A DNA stretch of 64,000 nt from Klebsiella sp. RIT-PI-d. GTDB taxonomy: Bacteria; Pseudomonadota; Gammaproteobacteria; Enterobacterales; Enterobacteriaceae. Location: positions 186,001 through 250,000 of the forward strand of contig NZ_LGIT01000003.1 in assembly GCF_001187865.1 (NCBI RefSeq). The letters are read 5' to 3'. The notes below the pieces were generated by a model. That model had not been told where the DNA came from. It searched no databases and worked only from the letters and a program-made list of their open reading frames with translations. The position numbers were made by a program, and so were the translations under genes. Positions 1 to 10,784 of this stretch are shown piece after piece (position 1 is the stretch's first letter; each line of letters begins with the position of its first letter).

Positions 1-100
1 CCAGTTTTGCCAGCGCCTGCTGGATGGCAGCGTCGTCCGCGTGGGCCAGACCGGTAAATACCGGGGTCATCAGCGAGAGGAACAACAAACCTTTTTTCAT
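1..100 (-). CDS. dsbC: DsbC, periplasmic disulfide isomerase (5' part only)
   Basis: Only the first 33 codons lie in the window; the gene runs off the left edge. Reading the minus strand from the ATG at 98-100 gives MKKGLLFLSL..., a Sec signal peptide cut after LAHA, then DDAAIQQALAKL, the start of mature DsbC. DsbC is a V-shaped periplasmic dimer that reshuffles wrong disulfides and is kept reduced by DsbD. xerD lies 24 bp upstream on the same strand, the usual xerD-dsbC order, so the two are probably co-transcribed. The catalytic CxxC is outside the window, so the call rests on the signal peptide, the mature N-terminus and synteny. Confidence 0.9.
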   Translation of the reverse strand, partial: MKKGLLFLSLMTPVFTGLAHADDAAIQQALAKL

Positions 101-124
101 ACAATATCCTTTTAGAGTAGGCAA

Positions 125-1021
125 TTACGCGCGCGGATGATGCTGCTGATGTAATTGTCTTAAACGTTCAGTGGCGACATGGGTGTAAATTTGCGTCGTG
201 GAAAGATCGCTGTGGCCCAGTAGCATTTGCACGACGCGTAAATCCGCACCGTGATTCAGTAAGTGAGTGGCAAAAGCATGACGCAGTACGTGCGGCGACA
301 GCTTCTCGCTATCGATCCCGGCAAGCAGAGCGTAATGTTTTATGCGATGCCAGAAGGTCTGGCGGGTCATCTGCTGCGCGCGCTGGCTGGGAAACAGGAC
401 GTCAATCGAGACGCCGTTTAGCAACCACGGTCGCCCGTGCTCAAGGTACGTTTCCAGCCAGTAGACCGCCTCTTCTCCCAGCGGCACCAGCCGTTCTTTG
501 TTCCCTTTGCCGATCACCCGCACTACGCCCTGACGCAGGCTGACATCACTCATTGTCAATCCGACCAGTTCAGAGACGCGCAGGCCGGTGGCATAAAGCA
601 CTTCCAGCATCGCTTTGTCGCGCAGTTCCAGCGGCCGATCGGTCACCGGCGCCTGCAGCAGACGTTCAATCTGCTGCTCGGATAAATCTTTAGGCAGCCG
701 CTGCGGCAGTTTTGGTGACGCCAGCAGCGCGCTGGGGTCGTCCGCACGCACCTTTTCCCGATACAGGTGCTGGAAAAAACGCCGTATCGCGCTTAGCAGC
801 CGGGCGGAGCTGGTCGCTTTATACCCCCCCGCCAGCCGTTCGGCCAGCAGCGCCTGGAGATCGTCATGCTGCACCTGGGCAAGAGACAACTGCCGGTGAT
901 GTAACCACTCCACCAGCATGGTCAGATCGCGACGATAGGCGCTAAGCGTATTCTCCGCGAGGTTACGTTCAAGCCAGAGCGCATCAAGAAACTGCTCTAT
1001 ACGTGCGAGATCCTTTTCCAT
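125..1021 (-). CDS. xerD: Tyrosine recombinase XerD
   Basis: 298 residues, the same length as E. coli XerD. With XerC it resolves chromosome dimers at dif under FtsK control. The N-terminal SAM-like core-binding domain covers about residues 1-100 and the catalytic domain 110-298. All tyrosine-recombinase residues are visible: Arg148 in ATGLRVSEL, Lys172 in GKGNKER, His244 and Arg247 in PHVLRHAFATH, His270 in LLGHSDLSTT, and the nucleophile Tyr279 in QIYTHV. It sits between dsbC and divergent fldB as in E. coli, so it is the housekeeping recombinase and not an element integrase. Confidence 0.98.
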   Translation of the reverse strand: MEKDLARIEQFLDALWLERNLAENTLSAYRRDLTMLVEWLHHRQLSLAQVQHDDLQALLAERLAGGYKATSSARLLSAIRRFFQHLYREKVRADDPSALLASPKLPQRLPKDLSEQQIERLLQAPVTDRPLELRDKAMLEVLYATGLRVSELVGLTMSDVSLRQGVVRVIGKGNKERLVPLGEEAVYWLETYLEHGRPWLLNGVSIDVLFPSQRAQQMTRQTFWHRIKHYALLAGIDSEKLSPHVLRHAFATHLLNHGADLRVVQMLLGHSDLSTTQIYTHVATERLRQLHQQHHPRA

Positions 1022-1122
1022 CTGTGCCTCTTTCCCCCTTCTGCTGCTGCATTATGCCTGATTAATTCGCGTTTCTGGTACACTGAGCGCAACGTCATGA
1101 GAAGAATTGAGACATTTACGCC

Positions 1123-1644
1123 ATGAATATCGGTCTTTTTTACGGTTCCAGCACCTGCTATACCGAGATGGCCGCGGAGAAAATTCGCGACATTATCGGG
1201 CCGGAACTGATTACGTTACACAACCTGAAGGACGATTCTCCTTCGCTAATGGAGCAGTATGATGTCCTTATTCTGGGCATTCCTACCTGGGATTTCGGCG
1301 AAATTCAGGAAGACTGGGAAGCCGTCTGGGATCAGTTGAGCACGCTCAATCTGAAGGGCAAACTGGTGGCCCTGTATGGGATGGGCGATCAGCTGGGCTA
1401 TGGCGAGTGGTTTCTTGACGCACTCGGCATGCTGCACGATCGCCTGGCGACCCATGAGGTCAAATTTATTGGCTACTGGCCTACCGACGGCTATGAATTT
1501 ACCAGCAAAATCCCGGTTATTGCCGACGGTAAGCTGTTTGTCGGTCTCGCGCTGGATGAAACCAACCAGTATGATCTGAGCGATGAGCGCATTGAGACGT
1601 GGTGCGAACAGATCCTTATCGAAATGGCAGAGCATTTCTCCTGA
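1123..1644 (+). CDS. fldB: Flavodoxin 2
   Basis: 173 residues, the length of E. coli FldB. It is a small FMN electron carrier of the cytosol; fldB is a SoxS-regulated paralogue of fldA. The FMN phosphate-binding loop is at the N-terminus ([14 protein letters not shown], about residues 9-22), followed by the W-containing 50s loop (PTWDFGE) and the 90s loop ([12 protein letters not shown]). Divergent from xerD and convergent with ygfX, whose stop lies 14 bp beyond the fldB stop. Confidence 0.97.
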   Translation: MNIGLFYGSSTCYTEMAAEKIRDIIGPELITLHNLKDDSPSLMEQYDVLILGIPTWDFGEIQEDWEAVWDQLSTLNLKGKLVALYGMGDQLGYGEWFLDALGMLHDRLATHEVKFIGYWPTDGYEFTSKIPVIADGKLFVGLALDETNQYDLSDERIETWCEQILIEMAEHFS

Positions 1645-1657
1645 GCCTGACTTTGCG

Positions 1658-1690
1658 TTACGCCGGTTGTTGCATTATTAACCGGCGTAA
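1658..1690. terminator. Perfect 11-bp hairpin between fldB and ygfX
   Basis: TTACGCCGGTT at 1658-1668 pairs perfectly with AACCGGCGTAA at 1680-1690 around an 11-nt loop. It sits 14 bp after fldB and also forms the last codons and stop codon of ygfX on the other strand. No U-tract follows on the fldB side, so this may be a 3'-end stabilising hairpin as much as an intrinsic terminator. Confidence 0.5.
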
Positions 1691-2062
1691 ATCGCGCCAC
1701 TCCCCGCGATCCATACTATCGACCGCCAGCCATAAATGCTGCTGCCGCCTGCCGCCGGGTTTTCTCAACCGCAGCATCATGCCGCTTTTCAGCATCCACG
1801 GCGTGCCAATAATTTCCCACTCCTGACCCTGCCAGCGCAAACGGGAACGGGTCATGAGTTTAATCTCACCCTGACGTGCGTTAATGCGCCGTTGGCTGCG
1901 CACGCAATCAAACACGACCAGCGATAACATCAGCAGCCATAATGGCATGTAACTTAACGGCCAGGGCATCAGTAAAACAAAAGCGGCGACCACACCATGA
2001 AGCAGAAGCGATAGCCACTGTGAGCGCCATGAGACGCGTAAATCAGATTGCCACAGGACCAC
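1658..2062 (-). CDS. ygfX: YgfX (CptA) small membrane protein
   Basis: 134 residues. Two hydrophobic helices lie near the N-terminus (about residues 17-50, [19 protein letters not shown] and [15 protein letters not shown]), followed by a basic soluble C-terminal part. The family is inner-membrane protein YgfX/CptA, once described as the toxin of a type IV toxin-antitoxin pair acting on FtsZ and MreB and now usually viewed as a partner of sdhE. It overlaps the end of sdhE by 20 bp, so the two are translationally coupled. Function beyond this is inferred from the family. Confidence 0.93.
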   Translation of the reverse strand: MVLWQSDLRVSWRSQWLSLLLHGVVAAFVLLMPWPLSYMPLWLLMLSLVVFDCVRSQRRINARQGEIKLMTRSRLRWQGQEWEIIGTPWMLKSGMMLRLRKPGGRRQQHLWLAVDSMDRGEWRDLRRLIMQQPA

Positions 2063-2309
2063 GTTCCCGATTCCGTGTTTGAATTAATTGCACCATGCGG
2101 TGTAGCTCAGCGTCAGCGGGTTTTCCGTGATTCATCAACCAGTTGAACAGGTCTGGGTCGTCGCATTCTAAAAGACGAATAAACAGTTGTTTGTCATTGT
2201 CACTCAGCGTGTCGTACTCGTATTCGAAGAAAGGCATGATGGAAATATCGAGTTCGCGCATACCGCGGCGGCACGCCCAGTGGATACGGGCTTTGTTAGT
2301 AATATCCAT
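2043..2309 (-). CDS. sdhE: SdhE, FAD assembly factor for succinate dehydrogenase
   Basis: 88 residues, the normal length. SdhE binds SdhA and FrdA and promotes covalent attachment of FAD. The family RGxxE motif is present near the N-terminus (RRGMRELD, about residues 14-21), followed by acidic helices typical of the five-helix fold. Start ATG at 2307-2309. It is the first gene of the sdhE-ygfX pair and divergent from ygfZ. Confidence 0.97.
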   Translation of the reverse strand: MDITNKARIHWACRRGMRELDISIMPFFEYEYDTLSDNDKQLFIRLLECDDPDLFNWLMNHGKPADAELHRMVQLIQTRNRERGPVAI

Positions 2310-2558
2310 GTTTTCAATCCTGCGTCGCTATATCGCAATGAGTGTAACGCGTTTTGACGACTTACCTTACAGGATTCTTGCGGTCTGCGAGCTGGATTCC
2401 ACTTAAAATCCTGCAAAATTAATCATTTCTCTGATATGACGCAACATGACAGCCATCAGAAACGGCACAAAAGGCGTGTTAAAAGCGCTTGCAATGGCAA
2501 CAGGCTCTTTTACCATGAGAGATATTGTTACTTCGCGTTATGCAACCAGGACACTACT

Positions 2559-3542
2559 ATGTCATTTACTCCGTTTCCTCCGCGCCAGCCTTCCGCTTCT
2601 GCACGTTTGCCGCTGACGCTTATGACGCTTGACGACTGGGCGCTGTCGACCATTACCGGCGCGGACAGTGAAAAATATTTACAGGGCCAGGTGACCGCCG
2701 ATGTGGCTGCGCTTACGGAGCATCAGCACCTGCTGGCGGCACATTGTGATGCCAAAGGGAAGATGTGGAGCAACATGCGCATTTTTCATCACGCCGGTGG
2801 CTTCGCCTGGATTGAGCGCCGCAGCCTGCGCGATGCGCAGCTTAACGAGCTGAAAAAGTACGCGGTCTTCTCCAAAGTGGCCATTGCTGCTGACGACGAG
2901 TCCGTTCTACTCGGCGTGGCCGGATTTCAGGCGCGCGCGGCGCTGGCGAATTTATTTAGCGAACTGCCGGATGCCGAAAAGCAGATGGTTAAAGAAGGCG
3001 ACACCTCGGTGCTGTGGTTTGCCCACCCCGGCGAGCGCTTTCTGCTGGTAACCGATGCCGCCACCGCGCAGCGCGTGACCGACGCCCTGCGCGGTGAAGC
3101 GCAGTTGAATAATAGCCAGCAGTGGCTGGCGCTGAATATTGAAGCGGGTCTGCCGGTTATCGACGCGGTAAACAGCGGGCAGTTTATTCCGCAGGCCACC
3201 AATTTACAGGCGCTGGGTGGTATCAGCTTTAAAAAAGGCTGCTATACCGGGCAGGAGATGGTGGCGCGCGCCAAGTTCCGCGGTGCTAACAAACGCGCGC
3301 TGTGGTCGCTGGCAGGCCAGGCCAGTCGTGTACCGGAAGCTGGAGAAGATCTGGAACTGCAAATGGGTGAGAACTGGCGTCGTACCGGCACCATTCTGGC
3401 AGCCGTGCAGCTTGATGACGGCAGTCTGCGGGTTCAGGCGGTCATGAATAACGATATGGAGCCGGACAGCGTTTTCCGCGTACGCGATGACGCAAACACC
3501 CTGCACATTGAGCCGCTGCCCTATTCGCTGGAAGAAAGTTAA
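2559..3542 (+). CDS. ygfZ: YgfZ, folate-dependent Fe-S cluster repair/assembly protein
   Basis: 327 residues from the ATG at 2559 ([11 protein letters not shown]). An in-frame ATG at 2436 would add 41 residues that do not look like the family N-terminus, so I reject it. The GcvT-like fold binds tetrahydrofolate and supports enzymes such as MiaB. The signature KGCYTGQE is present with its essential Cys at residue 228. Divergent from sdhE and convergent with yqfA. Confidence 0.96.
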   Translation: MSFTPFPPRQPSASARLPLTLMTLDDWALSTITGADSEKYLQGQVTADVAALTEHQHLLAAHCDAKGKMWSNMRIFHHAGGFAWIERRSLRDAQLNELKKYAVFSKVAIAADDESVLLGVAGFQARAALANLFSELPDAEKQMVKEGDTSVLWFAHPGERFLLVTDAATAQRVTDALRGEAQLNNSQQWLALNIEAGLPVIDAVNSGQFIPQATNLQALGGISFKKGCYTGQEMVARAKFRGANKRALWSLAGQASRVPEAGEDLELQMGENWRRTGTILAAVQLDDGSLRVQAVMNNDMEPDSVFRVRDDANTLHIEPLPYSLEES

Positions 3543-3563
3543 CGCTTCACGGGAATAAAAGCA

Positions 3564-3589
3564 TCCCGGCCGGCGCAACGCCGCCGGGA
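3564..3589. terminator. GC-rich hairpin between convergent ygfZ and yqfA
   Basis: TCCCGGCCGGCG (3564-3575) pairs with CGCCGCCGGGA (3579-3589) around a CAA loop with one bulged C. It lies in the 50-bp gap between two convergent stops and likely acts as a shared terminator, although neither side has a strong U-tract. Confidence 0.55.
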
Positions 3590-3592
3590 CGT

Positions 3593-4252
3593 TCAGACGC
3601 TGGCAATGTACAGATAAATCGCCAGAAAATGACAGATGCTGCCACCCAGAACAAAGCCGTGCCAGATAGCATGATTCCAGGGAATGCGCTCGCAAACGTA
3701 AAAAATAACCCCCAGCGAATAGACCAGCCCGCCAATTGCCAGCAGTACCACGCTTCCCGCCGCCAGCTTGACGGCCATTTCATAAATAACCACCAGCGAT
3801 AGCCAGCCCATGGTCAGATAGGTTATCACCGACAGCATCTCGAACCGGTGGGCAATCGTCAGCTTAAAGACGATCCCCAGCAGGGCAAGACTCCAGATAA
3901 CCACCATCAGGCCGTGCGCCAGCGGAGAATTCAGGCCAACCAGCAAAAAAGGCGTGTAGGTTCCGGCAATTAATAAGTAAATCGCACAGTGATCAAATTT
4001 TTTCAGCCAGGTCTTAGCCCGCGGATGCGGGATCGCGTGATACAGCGTTGAGGCCAAAAACAGCAGGATCATGCTGCCGCCGTACAGGCTGTAGCTGGTA
4101 ATCGCCATAGGTCCGGCATGGCTATCTACGGCCTGAACCAGCAGTAGCACCAGCCCGACAATGCCAAATACCAGCCCAATACCGTGGCTGATACTGTTGG
4201 CGATTTCCTCTGCCAGTGTGTATCCCTGAGGGGTTATTGCCTTTTGAACCAT
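3593..4252 (-). CDS. yqfA: YqfA, haemolysin III / PAQR-type membrane protein
   Basis: 219 residues from the ATG at 4250-4252 ([10 protein letters not shown]), matching E. coli YqfA; an upstream in-frame ATG at 4324 is ignored because the added 24 residues are unlike the family. Seven hydrophobic segments run through the protein, with family residues in [11 protein letters not shown], the first helices, and SLYHAIPH and [18 protein letters not shown], whose His residues form the putative metal site. The function is not firmly known; E. coli YqfA has been linked to fatty-acid metabolism. Convergent with ygfZ. Confidence 0.93.
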   Translation of the reverse strand: MVQKAITPQGYTLAEEIANSISHGIGLVFGIVGLVLLLVQAVDSHAGPMAITSYSLYGGSMILLFLASTLYHAIPHPRAKTWLKKFDHCAIYLLIAGTYTPFLLVGLNSPLAHGLMVVIWSLALLGIVFKLTIAHRFEMLSVITYLTMGWLSLVVIYEMAVKLAAGSVVLLAIGGLVYSLGVIFYVCERIPWNHAIWHGFVLGGSICHFLAIYLYIASV

Positions 4253-4415
4253 AGAATTCTCCGTAAAAGCGAACACGCTCGTGATTGCGCTTTTAGCGTA
4301 ACTGAGAATAGTTCCAGTGAACACCTGTTAGCTAAAATAATTAGATTAAATACATAAATCCTTTAAATTCAATAAATTAATCATAATTATTCAGCTAACA
4401 TTTGTAAGCATTAAA

Positions 4416-4727
4416 TCAAACACATTTAAAATCAATCACATAAAACTGTGTCTGATTTGGGTAGATCCCGACAATCACCTTTCTAAGCTCATCAAGCGTC
4501 ATATTTTCCTGACGGGCGTGATCTTCAGTCAGCGTGTCTAATGTCACGGTTGAAGTGCCGACAACCTGAATAGTGCAGAAATACACATCGTCTTCAAAGC
4601 GCCCGACCCGCAGGATATCGCCCGTTTTAAAATGAGATTCGGACGCATCACGGAGCGTAATCGTTTTTCGCCCGGCCAGAATGTCCGGCTGAAAGCGCTG
4701 AAAAAAAGTGATGTCATTGGCCTGCAT
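4416..4727 (-). CDS. yqfB: YqfB, ASCH-domain N4-acetylcytidine amidohydrolase
   Basis: 103 residues from the ATG at 4725-4727 ([12 protein letters not shown]), the E. coli length. A longer in-frame reading from 4814 runs into the neighbouring divergent gene and is rejected. The whole protein is an ASCH (PUA-like) domain: [22 protein letters not shown] near the start and the [12 protein letters not shown] strand. E. coli YqfB hydrolyses N4-acetylcytidine. Divergent from the RpiR regulator with a gap of about 31 bp, unlike E. coli K-12 where bglA follows directly. Confidence 0.94.
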   Translation of the reverse strand: MQANDITFFQRFQPDILAGRKTITLRDASESHFKTGDILRVGRFEDDVYFCTIQVVGTSTVTLDTLTEDHARQENMTLDELRKVIVGIYPNQTQFYVIDFKCV

Positions 4728-4758
4728 GTTATTATTCTCCCTGGATGAAGTCTGATGA

Positions 4759-5508
4759 GTGAGTTTTGCCATTGTGAGTATGTTCTCCCACGCCGCTGTC
4801 GCCAGTCTCAACAATCTTGAGATGCTGGTCTATCACTATGTGATTAAGAACCGTGACAAAGTCATGTACATGACCATTCGCGAGCTGGCTGATGCCGTGG
4901 ACGTGTCGACAACTACCGTGCTGCGTTTTTGTCGCAAACTGAAGTGTGAAGGTTATTCAGAGTTTCGTCTGCGTTTTAAATTATATTTAGAGCAGGAAGA
5001 ACCGCAACAGGCTAATTTCGGCGCCAGTGAAATTATTAGTTTTTTTAAAGGTGTAAATAACGACGAATTTGACAAACTACTCGATCGTGCTGTTGATATT
5101 ATTTTATCCTCAGAGCGCATAATATTCGTTGGCGCGGGAACATCTGGCGCGCTGGCAAAATATGGCGCGCGTTTTTTCTCAAATGTTGGAAAATTTAGTA
5201 ATCACATCGACGACCCCTATTTTCCGGTCACTAATGACATGGCCAGAAATGCCCTGGCAATTGTGCTTTCCGTGTCCGGAGAAACAGAAGAGATCCTGCG
5301 TTTTGCCACCCAGTTTAGTCTGCATAACTGCAAAGTGCTCTCCGTGACCAGCCATGAACAGTCACGCCTGGCAAAACTGGCGGATTTTAATCTCTCCTGG
5401 CACGCGCCACAAACGCGTATTGCAGGGGTTTATGATATTACTACTCAAATTCCTGTTATTTATATTCTGGAATCAATCGGCCGTAAACTGGCGAAAAAAT
5501 TAGCGTAA
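4759..5508 (+). CDS. RpiR/MurR-family transcriptional regulator with SIS domain
   Basis: 249 residues from a GTG at 4759, or 242 from the ATG at 4780; I cannot decide between them. Residues about 10-80 are an RpiR helix-turn-helix ([20 protein letters not shown], then [16 protein letters not shown]). Residues about 105-235 form a SIS phosphosugar-binding domain ([18 protein letters not shown], then [14 protein letters not shown]). The family senses phosphosugars. It lies 120 bp upstream of bglA on the same strand, so a 6-phospho-beta-glucoside sensor controlling bglA is the simplest inference. E. coli K-12 has no such gene here, and there is no PTS permease beside it. Confidence 0.88.
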   Translation: MSFAIVSMFSHAAVASLNNLEMLVYHYVIKNRDKVMYMTIRELADAVDVSTTTVLRFCRKLKCEGYSEFRLRFKLYLEQEEPQQANFGASEIISFFKGVNNDEFDKLLDRAVDIILSSERIIFVGAGTSGALAKYGARFFSNVGKFSNHIDDPYFPVTNDMARNALAIVLSVSGETEEILRFATQFSLHNCKVLSVTSHEQSRLAKLADFNLSWHAPQTRIAGVYDITTQIPVIYILESIGRKLAKKLA

Positions 5509-5525
5509 AAAAACAGTCTGTTTTT
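5509..5525. terminator. AT-rich palindrome after the RpiR regulator
   Basis: AAAAACAG-T-CTGTTTTT is a perfect 17-bp inverted repeat starting at the stop codon of the RpiR-family gene and ending in T5. It could be a weak terminator or an operator; the stem is short and AT-rich. Confidence 0.35.
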
Positions 5526-5622
5526 CGGATGTAACAAATCACATTAGCGCTATTTTGTTATATCGTGACATTTACTTCCCCTTTGTTAGACTCAAAATCA
5601 GATTGTATTAATTTGAGACTGA

Positions 5623-7062
<1,440 letters not shown>

Positions 7063-7068
7063 TACCCG

Positions 7069-7092
7069 GCCCTCTCCCCTCCGGGAGAGGGC
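7069..7092. repeat. CCCTCTCCC-type palindromic repeat after bglA
   Basis: GCCCTCTCCC (7069-7078) and GGGAGAGGGC (7083-7092) form a perfect 10-bp stem with a CTCC loop, 7 bp past the bglA stop. The core CCCTCTCCC recurs after fau at 22259-22279. It resembles dispersed extragenic palindromes of enterobacteria and may also end bglA transcription. Confidence 0.6.
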
Positions 7093-7184
7093 GAAAAACC
7101 CGCGAACGACATTTCTTTACAGCTTTAACATTGCCAAAATGCGTTCCCCCGATATGATAGATTGTATTAATTATTGAGGCGAAC

Positions 7185-7544
7185 ATGATCAAGCGACAAC
7201 GCAACGCCATTCTTCTGGTAGCCCTTGCCTGTCTGGTAGTGCTGGTATGCACTGCGCAGCGTATGGCCGGGGCACATGCGCTTGTCATGGATTCAACTAT
7301 CGCTACTCAATCGATACAACAGAGTCAGAGCAGCAGTGATAAGCCTGTAATGTTCTGCGAGCTGAGCGCCAAATCTCTGATGGCGGTTACGCCGATGCTG
7401 TTCGAAGGCGCGTTATTTGCCATCGCCCTGCTGTTGGCAGTGCTGGCCGCGATACCTGAGCGTATCGAACGACTCTGGCCTCCCCGCGACATCTCTCCTC
7501 CCCGGCTACGGGTGCATCTCCGATTATGCGTTTTCCGTGAATGA
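7185..7544 (+). CDS. scsA: ScsA, small membrane protein of the copper-tolerance operon
   Basis: 119 residues. The N-terminal hydrophobic segment (about residues 8-25) carries VALACLVVLVCTAQRMAG, and a second membrane segment lies at about 70-90 (LFEGALFAIALLLAVLAAI). The length and the leading CxAQRMAG region match my recollection of Salmonella ScsA. First gene of scsABCD; the molecular role is less defined than that of the other Scs proteins, with a reported link to peroxide tolerance. The gap to scsB is 47 bp. Confidence 0.8.
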   Translation: MIKRQRNAILLVALACLVVLVCTAQRMAGAHALVMDSTIATQSIQQSQSSSDKPVMFCELSAKSLMAVTPMLFEGALFAIALLLAVLAAIPERIERLWPPRDISPPRLRVHLRLCVFRE

Positions 7545-7591
7545 GTACGGCCTGACGGTTCAGGTTAATTATTCATTTACGGAGAAAATTT

Positions 7592-9601
7592 ATGCTTATG
7601 GTATTCAGGCGACTGCTGGTCTGCCTGCTTTGGCTATGGCTGCCCGTCAGTCAGGCCGCCGACAGCGGCTGGCTGCGCGCCGCTGATAATCAACACGCCA
7701 GCGTCAGGCTGCGTGCGCAAAATGAGAGCAGCGGTGAAATGCGCCTGCTGCTGGACGTCGCTCTGGAAAAGGGCTGGAAAACCTACTGGCGCTCGCCGGG
7801 TGAAGGAGGCATTGCGCCGGCGATAGCCTGGTCTACCCCGCTTGATGTCAGCTGGCACTGGCCGACGCCGCAGCGCTTTGACGTTGCCGGGATGTCCACT
7901 CAGGGCTACCACGGAAATGTCAGTTTCCCGCTGGAAATCCGCGGCCCGTTGCCGGACACACTGCGCGGGGTACTGACGCTGTCCACGTGCAGCAACGTCT
8001 GTATTCTCACCGACTACCCTTTCTCGCTGGATACGCGCACTCCCGCAGGGAGCGACTTTGGCTACGATTTCACCCGTGCGATGGGAACTCTGCCGCTGGC
8101 GAATGGCCTGACCTCGCAGCGTAGCGCCAGCTACACCGACGGTAAGTTAACGGTCACCGCCGTGCGTGATGCCGGCTGGCAGCAGCCATCGTTGTTTATC
8201 GATACCATGGATGAGGTGGATTTTGGCAAGCCCGCTTTCACCATCAAAGGGAATACACTGACTGCCACCCTGCCGGTTACCGATAGCTGGGGCGATGCTG
8301 CGCCAGACCTCAGCGGTAAGACGGTATCGCTGGTACTTGCCGAAGGCGGTCAGGCTGAAGAGAGTCAGGTTGCAATTGTTCCGGGCACCGCTCCGGTCGC
8401 GTTATCGTTGTGGTGGGTGCTGCTGATGGCCCTCGCCGGGGGCCTGATCCTTAATGTCATGCCGTGCGTACTGCCGGTACTGGCCATGAAGCTGGGAACG
8501 CTGGTGCAAAGTGCTGACCAGCAGCGCGGTGTTATAAGACGCCAATTCATGGCATCCGTTTGCGGAATAGTTGTCTCTTTTCTTGCTCTGGCGCTCATGA
8601 TGACGGTGCTACGGCTGGGTAATCAGGCGCTGGGCTGGGGGATCCAGTTTCAGAACCCGTGGTTTATTGGCGCGATGGCGCTGGTAATGATGCTGTTCAG
8701 CGCCAGCTTACTGGGGCTGTTTGAGTTTCGTCTCTCCTCAACTACCAGTACCTTTCTGGCTACCCGCGGCGGTAACGGTTTGATGGGCCATTTCTGGCAG
8801 GGCGCATTTGCTACGCTTCTGGCGACGCCGTGTACTGCACCCTTTCTCGGCACCGCCGTGTCGGTCGCGCTCGTTGCGCCCCTGCCGCTGCTGTGGGGGA
8901 TCTTCTTCGCCATGGGTGTCGGGATGAGCCTGCCGTGGCTGCTGATCGTGGCCTGGCCTGGATTTGCCAGACATCTGCCCCGACCAGGCCGCTGGATGAA
9001 TTACGTTCGGATCGTGCTTGGGCTGATGATGCTTATCTCGGCGCTGTGGCTGGTGAGTCTGTTAACGATCCACATCGGCCGCCTGCCGGTGCTGACGCTA
9101 ATCGGCCTTCTCGCTGTGGTACTGCTCCTGGCGACGGCCTGGCGCTATCACTGGCGCAGGGCAATGCAGGCAACGGCGCTGGTACTGGTCGCGGGTATGG
9201 CAGTTGCACTGGTTTCGCCGCCATCAGGTCAGAGTACACGCCACGATCGTATTAACTGGCAACCGCTGAGCGAACAGGCGATTACCGATGCCCTGGCAAA
9301 GCACCAGCGGGTGTTTATTGATGTGACCGCTGACTGGTGTGTCACCTGTAAAGCCAATAAGTACAACGTACTGCTCCGTGACGATGTCCAGGAGGCGCTT
9401 TCTGCGCCGGATGTGGTTGCACTACGCGGCGACTGGAGCCGCCCGTCGGACACCATTAGCCAGTTTCTGAATGCTCGGGGCAGCGCTGCGGTGCCGTTTA
9501 ATCAGATTTACGGACCGGCGCTGGTACAGGGCCAGACGCTGCCCGCGCTGTTAAATCGAGAAGCGCTTCTTGCCACGTTATCTGACGCAAAAGGACAATA
9601 A
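7592..9601 (+). CDS. scsB: ScsB, DsbD-like thiol-disulfide transmembrane reductase
   Basis: 669 residues. A signal peptide (residues 1-22, ending SQAA) is followed by a periplasmic N-domain with Cys133 and Cys137 in STCSNVC. A DsbD-like membrane domain spans about 270-520, with Cys292 in NVMPCVLPVL and Cys414 in ATPCTAPF, 122 residues apart as in E. coli DsbD. A C-terminal thioredoxin-like domain has TADWCVTCK with Cys583 and Cys586. This is a full three-module electron relay from cytosolic thioredoxin to periplasmic partners, here ScsC and ScsD. ATG 7592 follows a GGAG ribosome site. The stop is 2 bp before scsC, so the genes are one transcript. Confidence 0.95.
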   Translation: MLMVFRRLLVCLLWLWLPVSQAADSGWLRAADNQHASVRLRAQNESSGEMRLLLDVALEKGWKTYWRSPGEGGIAPAIAWSTPLDVSWHWPTPQRFDVAGMSTQGYHGNVSFPLEIRGPLPDTLRGVLTLSTCSNVCILTDYPFSLDTRTPAGSDFGYDFTRAMGTLPLANGLTSQRSASYTDGKLTVTAVRDAGWQQPSLFIDTMDEVDFGKPAFTIKGNTLTATLPVTDSWGDAAPDLSGKTVSLVLAEGGQAEESQVAIVPGTAPVALSLWWVLLMALAGGLILNVMPCVLPVLAMKLGTLVQSADQQRGVIRRQFMASVCGIVVSFLALALMMTVLRLGNQALGWGIQFQNPWFIGAMALVMMLFSASLLGLFEFRLSSTTSTFLATRGGNGLMGHFWQGAFATLLATPCTAPFLGTAVSVALVAPLPLLWGIFFAMGVGMSLPWLLIVAWPGFARHLPRPGRWMNYVRIVLGLMMLISALWLVSLLTIHIGRLPVLTLIGLLAVVLLLATAWRYHWRRAMQATALVLVAGMAVALVSPPSGQSTRHDRINWQPLSEQAITDALAKHQRVFIDVTADWCVTCKANKYNVLLRDDVQEALSAPDVVALRGDWSRPSDTISQFLNARGSAAVPFNQIYGPALVQGQTLPALLNREALLATLSDAKGQ

Positions 9602-9603
9602 TC

Positions 9604-10203
9604 ATGAGGATCGTCACCGCATTACTGTTGCTGTGCATGGCAACATTCAGCCTGGCCGCGCCGGGATCGTCTGCCGACGACGAGCTCGGACAGCTGCTTT
9701 TTAATGATCCGCAAAGTCCCAGGATAGGGGCCAAACAGCCAAAACTTACTATCGTCTCCTTTACGGATTACAACTGCCCGTACTGCAAGCAGTTCGACCC
9801 GATGCTGGAGAAAATCGTCCACGACAATCCTGACGTGTTGATGATTGTGAAGCTGCTGCCGTTTAAGGGAGAAAGTTCCGTTAACGCGGCCAAAGTGGCG
9901 CTCTCCACCTGGCAGCAGCAGCCGAATACGTTTTGGGCGCTACACCAGCGGCTGATGCTAAAAAAAGGCTATCACGATGATTCCAGCATCCGCGCCGCAC
10001 AGCAGAAGACGGGGACTGACCAGGTGAGAACCGATGAGAAAACACTGCAATCGCTGAAAATGAACCTGATTTTATCGCAGGTGCTGAATATTCAGGGGAC
10101 ACCCGCCACTATCATCGGTGATGAGATGGTCGCCGGGGCGATCCCTGAAGCCGATCTGGAGGCGCTTGTGAAAGAACAGCTGGCGAAAGCGGATGCACAG
10201 TAA
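9604..10203 (+). CDS. scsC: ScsC, periplasmic DsbA/DsbG-like thioredoxin-fold protein
   Basis: 199 residues. A signal peptide (MRIVTALLLLCMATFSLAA) precedes a DsbA-family fold with the redox motif Cys58-Pro-Tyr-Cys61 in FTDYNCPYCKQF and the cis-Pro loop IQGTPATIIGD. In Salmonella ScsC is a soluble periplasmic thiol protein that binds Cu(I) and protects or repairs partners, kept reduced by ScsB. It begins 2 bp after scsB and overlaps scsD by 11 bp, so it is tightly coupled. Confidence 0.94.
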   Translation: MRIVTALLLLCMATFSLAAPGSSADDELGQLLFNDPQSPRIGAKQPKLTIVSFTDYNCPYCKQFDPMLEKIVHDNPDVLMIVKLLPFKGESSVNAAKVALSTWQQQPNTFWALHQRLMLKKGYHDDSSIRAAQQKTGTDQVRTDEKTLQSLKMNLILSQVLNIQGTPATIIGDEMVAGAIPEADLEALVKEQLAKADAQ

Positions 10204-10705
10204 AGTAACGCGCTGGCTGCGCGAAGGGGTCGTGTTGCTGTTGATCGGGGCGGTAATAAGCCTGGCGGTGGATTATCTTCGCGCGCCCGCATTGCCGCAA
10301 AATTTCAGCAACACCCCACTGCAAACGATTGATGGCCGAACGATCGATCTGGCGACAATGAGTCAGGAACGCCCTCTGTTGCTGTACGTCTGGGCCACGT
10401 GGTGCGGGGTATGTCGTTATACCACGCCGACAGTGGCCACCCTGGCCGATAATGGCGGCAATGTGATTACCGTGGCGCTGCGATCCGGCGATAATGCGAC
10501 GCTGGAGAAATGGCAGGCACATAAAAAAATAGCATTGCCAATAATCAATGACGCCAGCGGTCAGCTTTCACGGCAATGGGATGTGCAGGTGACACCGACG
10601 CTGGTGGTGATTTATCGTGGCGAAGTGAAGTCGATAACCAGCGGCTGGACCAGTAGCTGGGGAATGCGCCTCCGGCTCTGGATGGCGGACGCGCGCCTGA
10701 CCTGA
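10193..10705 (+). CDS. scsD: ScsD, membrane-tethered TlpA/ResA-like thioredoxin
   Basis: 170 residues. One uncleaved N-terminal anchor (residues 9-28, EGVVLLLIGAVISLAVDYL) holds a periplasmic TlpA-like thioredoxin domain with Cys71-Gly-Val-Cys74 in WATWCGVCR and a cis-Pro loop TPTLVVIY. It is the last gene of scsABCD and overlaps scsC by 11 bp. Expected partner of the ScsB relay; its exact substrate is not known to me. Confidence 0.93.
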   Translation: MHSKVTRWLREGVVLLLIGAVISLAVDYLRAPALPQNFSNTPLQTIDGRTIDLATMSQERPLLLYVWATWCGVCRYTTPTVATLADNGGNVITVALRSGDNATLEKWQAHKKIALPIINDASGQLSRQWDVQVTPTLVVIYRGEVKSITSGWTSSWGMRLRLWMADARLT

Positions 10706-10784
10706 CCGGCTGCGGACAGACTTGCTTTCCACATCGGGTAGCCGCCGGCCGTAAACCGCGTCAATGCCATTCGACGCGCGGGTT

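Noticed and set aside
7093-7184. CpxR box (GTAAA-N5-GTAAA) before scsA
   Set aside because: TTTAC at about 7116 is followed by TAACA at the second position, a poor match; Salmonella scs is reported as CpxR-controlled but this site does not show it.
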